This document shows, in pieces, positions 44,710-54,950 of a DNA stretch of 64,000 nt; the stretch's first letter is position 1, and the number at the start of each line of letters is the position of its first letter. The DNA lies in NCBI GenBank assembly GCA_003013855.2, contig PVNU02001427.1:1-64000 (forward strand), written 5' to 3'. A program made the translations under genes and the position numbers. The DNA comes from Liriodendron chinense. Lineage: Eukaryota; Streptophyta; Magnoliopsida; Magnoliales; Magnoliaceae. A model generated the notes under the pieces. It searched no databases and was not told where the DNA came from. It was given only the letters and a program-made list of their open reading frames with translations.

Positions 44710-46013
44710 TTAGTAATCAAAAGTTTCAAAAACATTATAAGCAATATACCCCTTAAAATTGACAATTTTTGCAACTACATGTTGCCAATAGATTAGACGT
44801 CCCAATTTCATCTTAGAGTTTATTTTACGACGTCTTCTTAATATTTGATTCTTATAATTTTCATCTTTTAGTACTAATGTACAGCCCACGTCGATCTTCA
44901 CACAAAGATCACCAACTCTCACGATCTTTGATATTCCAGAGTTTTCCATCTTCACCATGCCAAAGTCGCCTCACTTGTAACTGATGAAGAAGTCCCTGTG
45001 TGGAGTTGCGCGAAATGACGCTCCCGAGTCTATCACCCAATCGGTGTCTTGACTCGTAGCAGTGCGATAAACGTCGTGATCTGTAGAGAGTATAACCACA
45101 ACATCGCCATCTGAGGCGACCGCAGTAGAATTTGATTATTGATATTTCTTTTCCTTCTCTTTTCCTTTCTTATCTTCCTTTTCGGTGTGACATTAATTTC
45201 GCTAGTGACCCTTCTTGCCACAATTCCAGCACTCAACATCTCTTCTTGTGCTCGACTTGCCTCTAGTTTTATCTCAGGTTTTTCCACCCTTCTTGTTCTT
45301 GCCTCTCTCTCATCCTTGTGTCACCAAAGCCTTTTGCTGAGACGACCCCTGGAACTTCCTCCTTGTCTCCTCATTGAAGAGACAATTAGTCACTTGTTCC
45401 ATTGATACCTTTCTGTCTGGAGCGGAGTTACTTATAGACAACCAATGTGTCCCAACTATCAGGCAACGAGCTAAGCAATAACAAAGCTTGTAGCTCATCA
45501 TCCAGGACCATCTTCATAGTAGAGAGTTGGTTCACAATGCTACTGACTTCATTCATGTGCTCAACCATGGAAGTATTTTCCTTAAACGTCAGATTTACAA
45601 GTCTTCTAATTAGGAAGATTTTGTTGCCAGATGTCTTGCTTTCATACAACCCTTCTAATTTCTGCCATAAGTTAGCGGCTAAGGTTTCCGTAGATACGTG
45701 GTGGAACACCGTATCATCCAACCACTGTTTAATAAACCCCACTGCCTTCCGGTTCAACTTTTTTCAATCATTATTAGTGATCATATCCTTCAGCCTAGCC
45801 GATTCCTCTGTGATTGGAGCATATATATCTCTATAATAAAGTAGATCCTCCATCTTAGCCTTTCATATAGGCCAGTTAGACCTATTGAGGCTGATCATCC
45901 TTGATGAGCTGCCGTCCATAATTCACACAATAAAGTAGATCCTCCATTTTAGCCTTTCATATGGGCTAGTTAGACCCATTGAGGTTGATCATCCTTGATG
46001 AGCCATTGTCCAT
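44710..46013 (-). pseudogene. Copia II Gag and protease start, truncated
   Basis: The probable start codon is at 46013 (MDNGSSRMINLN), 41 bases after the PBS. The Gag reads MEDLLYYRDIYAP, LNRKAVGFIKQWLDDTVFHH, LWQKLEGLYESKTSGNK, FLIRRLVNLTFKE and MVLDDELQALLLLSSLPDSW, closely resembling Tork-type copia Gags. A knuckle CWNCGKKGHxRNxC and the protease site DWVIDSGASFRATPH follow, each in pieces between stops. A conserved Gag Trp (in 'PIWKAKMEDLL') is changed to TGA. Integrase and RT are absent, so the 3' part was lost. Confidence 0.82.
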
Positions 46014-46020
46014 AATTCAC
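45841..46020 (-). repeat. 94-bp tandem duplication at the Gag start of copia II
   Basis: 'gtagatcctccat.ttagcc' starts at 45841 and again at 45935, with about 90 percent agreement by eye through 'cataattcaca'. It duplicates the Gag N-terminus. Confidence 0.8.
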
Positions 46021-46054
46021 AATGATCTCACTGTTCATTTACACAACCAGGACA

Positions 46055-46065
46055 CTCTGATACCA
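46055..46065 (-). other. Copia II primer binding site
   Basis: The minus strand reads TGGTATCAGAG, the standard plant copia PBS for initiator tRNA-Met, just inside the LTR end ...CAAACA. Confidence 0.8.
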
Positions 46066-46069
46066 CTTT

Positions 46070-46471
46070 TGTTTGGAGCATTGCACTGAACTTTAAGATC
46101 TCGCACCCCAATTACGTGAATTAAGTGATATGATAATGCAATAAAAACAATCAAATCATCAATCACACGAACATAAGAGATTTTTACATGGAAAACCCTC
46201 AACAGAGGTAAAAACCAAAGGACCTCGTCCAGATCAACAATCCACTATGTAAAGTAGTGTTTACACAACGATGAAAAGTACATCCCGCTTGGATCCAAGC
46301 TTCTTCACCCACATACAAATGGATAACAATAAAAAGGAACTAGAAAACAAGAGATCTTACTGGATTCGATGATGTAGAAGAACCTGAGATGTCGTCTGCA
46401 CTGTGGATTAATCTTCACAAGCAAAAATCCCTTCTCCACAAGCTTCCTCTCTCTTTCTCTTCCTTTCTTCT

Positions 46472-46510
<39 letters not shown>

Positions 46511-46900
46511 TTGGACGCGTAGAACACTTATTGGAATACCCTTATCTCGATTTGGAAGCACTTATGTAGAACTTTGCAAAAGTTAGAGCCAAAACAGGAA
46601 ACTGCATATCGACGTCCGCACGCAACATCGACCGGTCAGTCAGGGTGGTCGACCAGTCGAGAATGACAAAAAATAGTCCATCAAAATTTGTGAGAGAAAC
46701 CCAATAGTCGACAGGTCGGTCGACCAGTTTGGATAGACTATAAAAGTCCAGCATGCAGAGCTCCTCAGGGGCCAATATTAGACTGATCGACAGACCCTAC
46801 TACTACACAACCTCTCCTCTATCCTAAGGAGGAAAACCCTATCAGATTCCTCGTGGACAGGCCGGCTTGGAAGCAAGCTACCGAAAGCTTTTGGAGGCTC
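46070..46900 (-). repeat. Copia II 5' LTR (outer end uncertain)
   Basis: It starts (plus strand) TGTTTGGAGC beside the PBS. It contains 'catggaaaaccctcaacag', a (CT)n run at 46471-46507 and GGTCGACC-type words at 46625-46790. The outer TG end and target duplication were not found, so the right limit is approximate. Confidence 0.55.
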
Positions 46901-48576
46901 ACGTCTACGCCCGGCCGGCCACCTATCCTATCAGCTTGAATTTTAATTACTTACATACAAGTGTGCTATTCCTAAGTAATATTTAAGTGTTTATGATAAC
47001 TTCAGGAAAAAACAAGAGCCATGATGCCAAGTGCTTAAAATTTTAAACGCAATGACTAAAGCGTGGAGCTAAGATTGGCTAAGTCATCTTTAAATATCAT
47101 ATTGGTCGAACAGTCCTAACCTCTGATTGGTGGACGCTGGATTGTGGAAACAATACCGTTGTGAATTCCCATCGATCGTGTCAAATAATCAAATAACCAT
47201 AATTTTTTTTTTTTTTTTTTTTGTTCATGATACATCATTTGGAAAGTTTAATCTGACCTAATTGACCTACTTGCATCCAACCCGTCCATTCGTTATGTCC
47301 TCATATTTTAGGCTTATATGAAAAAATCCAGGGTGCTGCATCACTTAGGTGGGCCACACTAAATTAATCAATTGGGGGGCTTGGGAAGGTGACGCCCAGG
47401 TTAGAAGCTTCCAGATGGAATGTGGACCATATGACATCCAACCCACCAAATATCAGATATTTAAAAAAAAAAAAAAAAAGGTTGGGCAACGTCAGGTAAA
47501 TATTGTATAGGTTTTTAGCAGTGATTGGACATTGCTCCCTATATTGTGCAGCACCAGAGTTTTGAATAAGGATGATTCTTGGTTCTTGCTGTGAACATGC
47601 GAAGTTTCAACTAATACACGGTTTGGATTTCATAAAACATCATGAGTGGGCCCCACATACGTCGAAGATATTGTAACCACCATGCATTCGAATGCATATA
47701 ACAGTGATCAGATTTCTCGGTGGCGGGAATGGCCCAAGATGTGGATGTCCCAACCAAATTTCCATGGGCTCAACGTCATGTGTCTGAAATCCACTCCGTC
47801 AATCAGTTGATACACATCATAAGCATGGTCAATGGACCATCATAGTAGGACCCACCAGTTGGGCGGTCCTGATTCACCCACTGTCAATCCAAATGTATGG
47901 CAGAGTGGCGACCGATCTTAGCCGCTAACATGCACCCTTGGTTATATTCATCCTATAATAGGAAAGAGAATTTTGATACTCTAACATAAGGTAATGGTTG
48001 ATACGCAGGCATCTCGAAATTGCATACGTGGCAAGATATTAGCTCAAACTAAAGCCCTTATAAAAAGAGAGAATTACAATGATTTTATTACCAAACTAGC
48101 CGATTGGATGATATTAATTGAACGGTTGAAGTGAAAAGAGCGAACCGTCTGAATTCAGCAAGCAATTGTCCACCAATCAAATGCGAGGAGTGTTCAGGCC
48201 AATCTGATTTTGCAATGAAGGCCTATCTACTGTGGGCTCTGCAATTTGAACGGTTTACTTGAGCTGACTTCAATTTATGAGTGCCCGTGTATCAACTATC
48301 ACACTCTGCCAGACTATCAAATCATGATAAAAAAGCACTAGTTAGAAATAAGCCATGCAAAATCTCACGAAGGATCCTCGCGCGTCTAATATTTAGGCCC
48401 AACAGAGGGGATTTGATAGCCTAAATTTTAGATCATTAAATTTTAGATCATTCATGCCACCGCACCTAAGTTAATATGAGCTTATGAATTCACACATTTC
48501 CCTCAGCCTCTCATCATTCCTACTCTACTCTCACACTTCAAACTCCGGCATTCCCATACCATCTTCAAACCCAAAT
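46901..48576. other. Intergenic DNA upstream of the defensin-like gene
   Basis: Dispersed TGGGCC repeat pieces and poly-T/poly-A runs (47201-47221 and 47461-47479) occur. A TATAAAAAG word at 48059 lies about 515 bases before the defensin-like ATG, far for a core promoter. The 80 bases before the ATG are CT-rich ('ctactctactctcacacttc'), like a plant 5' UTR. Confidence 0.45.
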
Positions 48577-49539
48577 ATGAAGTCTGTTGTAGTTCCTGTC
48601 TTCCTTGTTCTCCTCCTCTGTTTCCATGCAGATAACTTTTTTCATTGACCACTGTAAACGCGGCACCCATGTAATGCAATCTGATCTAACTTTCCAATTC
48701 GTGGGTACCGTTGTGGATGGACGGATTGTCCAATCGAGGCCAGTTTTTCATGCTAGGGTCCATCCACAAGGGGCTCTATGGTTTGGACGGTCTGGATTGA
48801 CGGTTATTTATTTTATGTGTACTTTGAACCATGGTAGTCCACCTGTACGAGCCAAGAACAACCCATGTGCACACCATGCAAGCCGGATTGCGTCCTGCAC
48901 GGCTTGAACGATAATCCGTTCAGGCAGGGCTCTGTGAGGACACATTGATGTATGGGTTTTATCCACACCGTTCATCCACTTTTCCATATCATCTTAGGAA
49001 ATGATCCAAAACATAAGATAGATCCAAGCCTCAAGTGGACCACAAAGTGGATATTAAACACCCTCAATCAATTGATACTTGTGTTTTCCCTTCATCTACG
49101 CCTAGCTATATGACCTTATCAACAGGTTAGATGGCTAATAAACATCACGGTGGCCCACAGGAAGGTTTCAACGGTGGGTGTCATTATCACCGCTGCTTCA
49201 TTTGGTGTGGAGCACTTGAACTTTGGATCTGACTCATTTTTTTGAATCGTACTCTAAAATAATCTGTAAAACTGGATGGCTGGTGAGGATAATTACGTGG
49301 GTGGGTCCCATGTCCAGTATCTATACCGTAATTTTCTAACAGGGTTTTACTATCTTGAAAAAAAAAAAAAAACAGGTGGGGCAGCTGCGTACAAGATATG
49401 CAATTATCGGATGAATTGGTATGGGCAAGAATGCTCAAAGGCACGCTGCGACAGGTTCTGCACCAACAGTCGCCCTTGCGCTGTGGCCGAATGCGACGCT
49501 CAATTTAATTTCATCTGCAACTGTTACTACTTCTGTTGA
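48577..49539 (+). CDS. Defensin-like secreted cysteine-rich peptide, two exons (48577-48631, 49376-49539)
   Basis: Exon 1 encodes MKSVVVPVFLVLLLCFHA, a typical signal peptide, and ends in phase 1. Exon 2 continues in frame as G-GAAAYKIC and encodes a mature part with nine cysteines spaced C-x10-C-x4-C-x3-C-x5-C-x4-C-x7-C-x-C-x3-C. CxxxC plus CxC is the cysteine-stabilised alpha-beta signature of plant defensin-like peptides. The preprotein is 72 residues, usual for the family, and one intron between signal and mature parts is the usual gene structure. Such peptides act outside the cell in defence or signalling. Oddities: the donor reads GCAG/ATAACT where GTAACT is expected, and the acceptor follows a poly-A run. 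With a dead donor, translation would stop at TGA 48646. It is therefore either a recent pseudogene or uses a rare splice site. Confidence 0.6.
48881..49300. mobile_element. Foldback repeat inside the defensin-like intron
   Basis: It starts GCCGGATTGCGTCCTGCACGG and has arms 'gcctcaagtggaccaca' and 'gtggagcacttgaactttgg', as in the GGATTGC family. The right terminal repeat is missing. It makes up over half of the 744-bp intron. Confidence 0.6.
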
Positions 49540-49623
49540 CAATCCATATGATGCCACCTCAGTCTTCGACTTGCTGACCTGGCATTCCATCTCACCGTTT
49601 ATCGTATTGCATAAACAAGTCTT

Positions 49624-49629
49624 AATAAA
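49624..49629 (+). promoter_or_regulatory. Polyadenylation signal AATAAA
   Basis: AATAAA lies 85 bases after the stop codon of the defensin-like gene, followed by T-rich sequence, a usual distance for a plant 3' end. Confidence 0.5.
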
Positions 49630-49639
49630 ATAAGAAGCC

Positions 49640-50619
49640 TCTTGATTATTATTTTTTATTTCTTGTGTTTGGAACTTTTTTTTTTCTAAGTAATTGAAAT
49701 GGAAAATTCTTGTGATCCACTCCGTCCAATAGGTAGATCACCATCTTTTCTGATCTTGGTCAATAAATTCATGATGATTCAACACCCAGGTGGGCCACCC
49801 CCATGAAATTAAATCTAAATACCTCTAAATTCACGAGGTATAGCTCACTTTAGTTTTGTAATACTTGGATTTTTAGGTAATTCTTTCATGCTGATGAATG
49901 GATCGGAAGGCATAAAAACAGCAAGATGGGCCCCTTGTAAAACTAATGGTAGACATCCCATCCTAACGTTTTCCTAAGACGTGGCCTAGATGAGTTCTGG
50001 ATGGTCATGATTTTTGAGTTGCTAGATGAACATGTGGCAGTGTACTTGATGGACGGGGTGGATCTTTTGAAAATTTCACCAGCGTAGCCTTCACTGTGCG
50101 ATGTACCTAGAGTAAGTTACGCGAGCGCTGTAAAAAAAGAAATCTAGCCGAGAGGATGTTTTGAAAGCAGCACATGTGTAAATGTGCCTCACGTGTTATC
50201 ATCCATTGGATGCACCATCATATGTCCACCCAAACTTTAGGAGCGAATCTGAACCATCGATCAATAGCAGAAAGTTGCTGAGACGATATGTTGCGCCCAT
50301 TGGACGAAGAAATCGGATTGCCTACTGTCACTGTGTAACTTTTATCGTACTGAGTAAACTCTGTGGCCCACTGTGAATGTATGTGGTTTTTACACCAATC
50401 CATGCCAATTTGCATGTCCGGTCCATCCATTGATCATCACAAATTATTACACGTTGGGCCACGCATCAAACCACCGTATCTGAGACCATCCATCATTCAT
50501 CAAAACTCATAACGGGCCCCATGATCACCTGCACCTTGTGCAGGTGTGAAGCCCATCTAATGGACGCCACGTGAACTATGCCATTTTACAAGTGTTAGCC
50601 ATTCATCTGTCATCAAAAT
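49640..50619. other. Intergenic DNA with a partial foldback copy
   Basis: At 50311-50410 'cggattgcctactgtcactg' and 'actgagtaaactctgtggcc' match the left end of the copy at 12698. The rest consists of dispersed repeat words; no gene is recognised. Confidence 0.45.
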
Positions 50620-51385
50620 TAGAGGTGATTCGGGCTGAGCCAAGTTAACCCTAGTTTGATTTGACTTGTTTTTTTGTACCACCTCAGTTTGTGGATCAGC
50701 TTGGTTTGGGTTTTAACCGACCCATGTAGCCCGAGTTTGGTTTGCTACAAAAAAAAATTGGTTCAAGCAAGGATAGGCTTGGTCGAAAATTTCAAACCGA
50801 GCTAGGCCGAGTTCAAGCCGGTGGCAGCTCTTTTTCTTGCTTGTTTATTTAATTAGAAAAGAATTTAAAAAGTTAGGAAAACAAAAGTACAAACGTATCC
50901 TACTATATGATGTTTAACATCCTTCGAAGGAGTGCATCTTCAAAATAGACATGTAAGAGTATTTTCCAAACAAAAGTACATGAGCATAATTTTACAAGTG
51001 CAATGAAGCAGTGTGCATTCATGTATATGTATTATGTATTATCCATGTAATCATCTATATGTATTATCCACACTGTCCATCTGTTTTACATGTCATTTTA
51101 GGACATGGTCCCAAAATGAAATCGTATCCAAAGCTCAAGTGGATCACACCATAGGAAACGGTGTGCTTACAATCTACTAGCCAAATCAAACCGAGCTTAA
51201 TCAAATCGAGCTTCGAGCCGAGCCGAGCCGGTATTGCCCTAGTTTGAGCTTGGTTTGTTTTTTCAAACAAGCTTGACTTTGAGGCTTGGTTTGGTTTGAA
51301 CTTCCATTCGAACCAATCCAAGTCGAGCTTTTTCGAACCAATCCGAGCCGAGCTTTCAAGCTGGCTTGGTTTGTGCCCACCTCTA
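50620..51385. mobile_element. hAT-type non-autonomous element (766 bp) with perfect 8-bp TSD
   Basis: The ends TAGAGGTG and CACCTCTA are exact inverses. ATCAAAAT flanks both sides (50612-50619 and 51386-51393). The interior near both ends is rich in GAGCCGAGC/GCTTGGTTTG words that pair across the element. A foldback fragment (about 51055-51165) is nested inside. No transposase is present. Confidence 0.9.
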
Positions 51386-51601
51386 ATCAAAATAGATACC
51401 CTAATTAGGGATTTAACATTACAAAGCCCTAATTAAGGATTGAATATTGACATTGAAAATAGAAAATTCACGATTGTAAAATGCTAATTCGACTTTGACA
51501 TTCAATAATGAACAACGCGAAATAGAGAGAGACCTCAAGGAGTGGAGATGGAGAGTGCCTACGTCATCGCATCCTTGGGACATTTTCAAGATAGAGGGGG
51601 T

Positions 51602-51604
<3 letters not shown>

Positions 51605-51646
<42 letters not shown>
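51605..51646. repeat. (GA)n microsatellite
   Basis: A pure GA run of about 42 bases. It makes Arg/Glu repeat ORFs on plus that are not genes. Confidence 0.95.
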
Positions 51647-51647
<1 letters not shown>

Positions 51648-51888
51648 TTGTGGGAAAGAGGGTTCTCACCTCTCTTTTTCCCCTTAGATTTAAATTTTTG
51701 ATGGCTTCTAGCAGTCGAAAAACTCAATATCCGTTCGTCCACCATGGGTCATCGAATTTTATAGTTGAATTTCACAATTTTTCATGTAGTGATAACATTT
51801 GTGGTTGCTTGTAAAGAAGAAGAATGACTAAGATACCTACTGCTAGAACTTTCATATTGGCTAAGACCTACTCAAGTCATATCTAACT

Positions 51889-52121
51889 TTTGTGATAGTC
51901 AGGTTACTCTTTGTCATGCTATGAGTAAAACTTACAATGGTAAGTCTGAAAATGTAAATCTAAGGCATAACTTTGCTAAATGATTGTTCGGAGATGGAGT
52001 AATCACAGTAGAATATATTAAATCCATCTTAAACTTAGTAGATTTCTTAACAAAATGTTTATCAAGAGATCAAATAAGGAGAACTACTAAAGAAATGAGA
52101 CTAAGATCTATAAAGACATGA
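51889..52121 (+). pseudogene. Copia RNase H C-terminal remnant
   Basis: Translation from about 51889 gives CDSQVTLCHAMSKTYNGKSE, NLRHNFAK, a TGA, LFGDGVITVEYIKS, LVDFLTKCLSRDQIRRTTKE and a final stop. This is the end of a copia RNase H (DSQ, R-H-N and DPLTK-like positions are recognisable). Nothing upstream continues it, because hAT and simple-repeat DNA replace the rest. It is not from copia I, which is in the other orientation and differs in sequence. Confidence 0.75.
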
Positions 52122-53300
52122 CTTTCACGCTTGATGGTAACCCTATACAAGTTTTAAAATATAATCTAGGTTTAAAGGTACAAACAAGTCGAGTAAGTGA
52201 CTGAAACATACACTAGAAAATTTTAGGTCTTATTCTAAAAGTCTAGTGTCTGGTTTTGAAATTTTTTATAAGATTAGGTACTAACTCTTAATAGGTCTGT
52301 AAGAAGTCTTTATTGAGATAAAGTAAAATCATCTTTGATAGATCTACGTATATAAGTAAAGAAGTGAGGCCGTTTTCGAAGAGATTGGGATTGTCTCTAA
52401 AATACTCATGAAATCAGGATATGCACAAGACCATAGATGTGTGAACTTTTTGATCTCCAAGTTATATATAAATAGATATGTGTTATATATTTGGTGAGTC
52501 ATATAAGGTCTTTAGTTCACGACTAATAGGTCACTAAGTACCTGACAAAACTTTAATACATATGCAACTAAAGTAAATTTTCAAATATATAAGATACCTT
52601 TACTTATGCACCCGTTTAAACTAATATTCTATATAATCTTATCATTGTTTTTACTTTTGAAATTTTGAGAATTGTTGTGGTTTTACAATAAAAGATAAAT
52701 TTAAAAAATAAAATTTATTTTTACTAGGTAACTAAATATATTTATTATGAATACTTTCCATAAATAGTCTGTATGACCAGATGATAAGAGGAGGGAGTTT
52801 TATTAATAGAACTAATGTTCGAATCTCCACAAGGATAGTGCAAAGCATTGTCAACACTCTTGTAAGGAGCCTAATGAGCCTAAACTTTTTGGCCATTATC
52901 TCGGGCACATATGACATTATTGTACACGTGGTAATGGTGCCACGTGTCATGCATGTAGTGGCAGTTATGCTGACTAGGATCTTCATACATGTGGCAATAA
53001 TTTGTTATTGTTAGATAATTATCTCCATAAAAAAAAGAGACAAAAATAATTTCCTTTCATGGCAAATAACTTACTACTGTGAATAGATGTGGATAATTTG
53101 AAGTGGCACTTGTGTGTTTCTCCTGGAATGACACCGTGTCCCTTCAATTTCTATATAGCCAGGACATCATAGTTTAGAGTATTCACTCCATTTTCTTAGA
53201 TCATCAAGCAGTCGTTTGTCCAATGCTCTTTATTTAAACTCTTTCTGTGTTTTCTTCAGAACATTTTCAAAACTAGAGATATGTTCAACACTTAAATATG
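52122..53300. other. AT-rich intergenic DNA
   Basis: It probably includes the 3' LTR of the copia remnant at its left, but no TG...CA boundaries were found. Short ORFs (52781-53014 plus, 52732-52986 minus) overlap each other and have no resemblance to known proteins. Confidence 0.4.
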
Positions 53301-54719
53301 TGTAGACACCCCACATTCGGCTACAAGGTTGGTTGAGATAGCTGAATGGATGGAGGTCTATAACCCCAAACCCTATACCCAAAACCCAACCAAACTCGCC
53401 CTTGCAAGCCCCAATCCATAGCCCAACTCAAGCTTCAACCCAGTCAACTCACCCCTAAACATCAGCCCGAAAAACCATCAATAGAAAAAACCAATACAAA
53501 AATCTTTAAAAAGTCAACTTGGTAAGTCAACACGCTGAGTCAAATCACTGAGTCAACTCACTGGGTCAGACCAGCCCTTGCACCTAGTCTACTCACCTTG
53601 TGAAACCCACCTTTCAAACCCTATTGACTCACCCAGTTTCGAGTCGCAGCTTCAGAGCTACTTTGAACCTCGAGCCTGAGGCTTTTTTGCTTCGTGGCCA
53701 TACGCTCCGAAACTGGAGTAAGGTGGCGTACGGGAGGCCCTCAGATGGTCGCCCGTCCCTATTTACGAAAGCTACCACTTCTCGCAGCTATAAATACCCC
53801 GTCTCCCCTTCATTTTTATCATCCATCAGCTTCGAGTCCTCCTCTATGAGAAGCGACTCATTTCCACCCCTTTAGCCCATTTCCTCCATTAAGGAGAGCC
53901 CGAGTGAGTGAAGAGTTTAGCCCTGGTCCAACCCAGCCTGACCCTAGTTCAAACCTCTCCAGCTATATAAGTCTCGATCTTAGCCGCTCGAAGCTAACCC
54001 TTATGACACCTCTGTCCATCCAGCTACTCTTATACCAGTTTCATCTCATTCGCATCTAGCATAAGTGCAACATTTAGTATTCTTTCAACCCCCCTGCTTA
54101 TCATTCCACTAAGCACTTGATCGGGTCTTAGCGTATACTTTGAGGCTCGCCGACTTGTTTGGAACTTACTCATCAGAAGCTTTGATTGATCAAACACCCA
54201 TCATGCATATCGCATAAAGCACCTGTCAGTTCGAGCGTATGCTCTGGGCTTGCCTATCTAAATGGAACCTGCCCATCAGAAACTCTTATTGTTCAACCCA
54301 TGTACATGCATTGTATCATTCATGAGATGTACGAGGATTAATTCAGACTTTCAAGTATTAGTTCGATTCTATGAAGTAAAGATCGTACTTTGGTAGGGGC
54401 AGAGTGTGTGCCTAACACCTTCCCACCCTATAACCGTGATCCCCTACTTCGAATCTCTGACCGCAGATAAAAAAGAGTCATTTTAGAAGAAAAAATCTTT
54501 GGATTCCCTTCTCTATCGTTTCTATGGGGTCTAGCTGATTGTATATTTGAAGTAACTGGCAAGTAGTGACTCTGGTCTTATACGAACTCATCCAAACATA
54601 TCCAATTTAACCCAATGATAACACGACAACCGAAAAATTTCTTGAGAAAGAGGCGAGCCAGTGACATACAACGATTCGTGCAACCCCTTTTCGGAAGCAC
54701 GGAAAGGCGAGCGTCCACA
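53301..54719 (+). repeat. 5' LTR of Tat-like element 2 (1419 bp)
   Basis: It starts TGTAGACACC, ends GCGTCCACA and aligns by eye with 6685-8193 through TATA box, C-rich run and 'cacctgtcagttcgagcgta'. The TGAGTCA array is short (about four units at 53520-53570). Confidence 0.88.
53789..53796 (+). promoter_or_regulatory. LTR TATA box (TATAAATA)
   Basis: TATAAATACCCC, in the same setting as the box at 7150 in the other Tat LTR. Confidence 0.65.
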
Positions 54720-54722
54720 TAA

Positions 54723-54740
54723 TGGTGACTCTACTGGGGA
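54723..54740 (+). other. Primer binding site, tRNA-Arg type
   Basis: TGGTGACTCTACTGGGGA, three bases after the LTR, is a slightly changed form of TGGCGACTCYGCTGGGGA, the PBS typical of Tat/Ogre elements. Confidence 0.8.
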
Positions 54741-54950
54741 CAATGCTAGTCCCACTAGTTGTGATCTAACTTGAAAAACAGAATCCCTCTTATACTTGAA
54801 AGTCAATAGTCCTCATGCAATCTCATTTGCATAGCATTTCATCCATAACCCAAAAAAAAATCCCAAAATTAAAAAAAAAGAGTAGAGCATACTTCCCCAC
54901 CATTACTCCTCCAAACCAAATCACCCTGCCACGTCCAATACAAAATCGTC

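Noticed and set aside
48605..48907. 100-codon ORF overlapping defensin-like exon 1 in another frame
   Set aside because: It extends into the foldback repeat; the exon 1 plus exon 2 model gives a recognisable signal peptide and cysteine pattern.
51495..51814. ORFs through the GA microsatellite
   Set aside because: Arg/Glu alternation is an artefact of (GA)n and the rest shows no domain.
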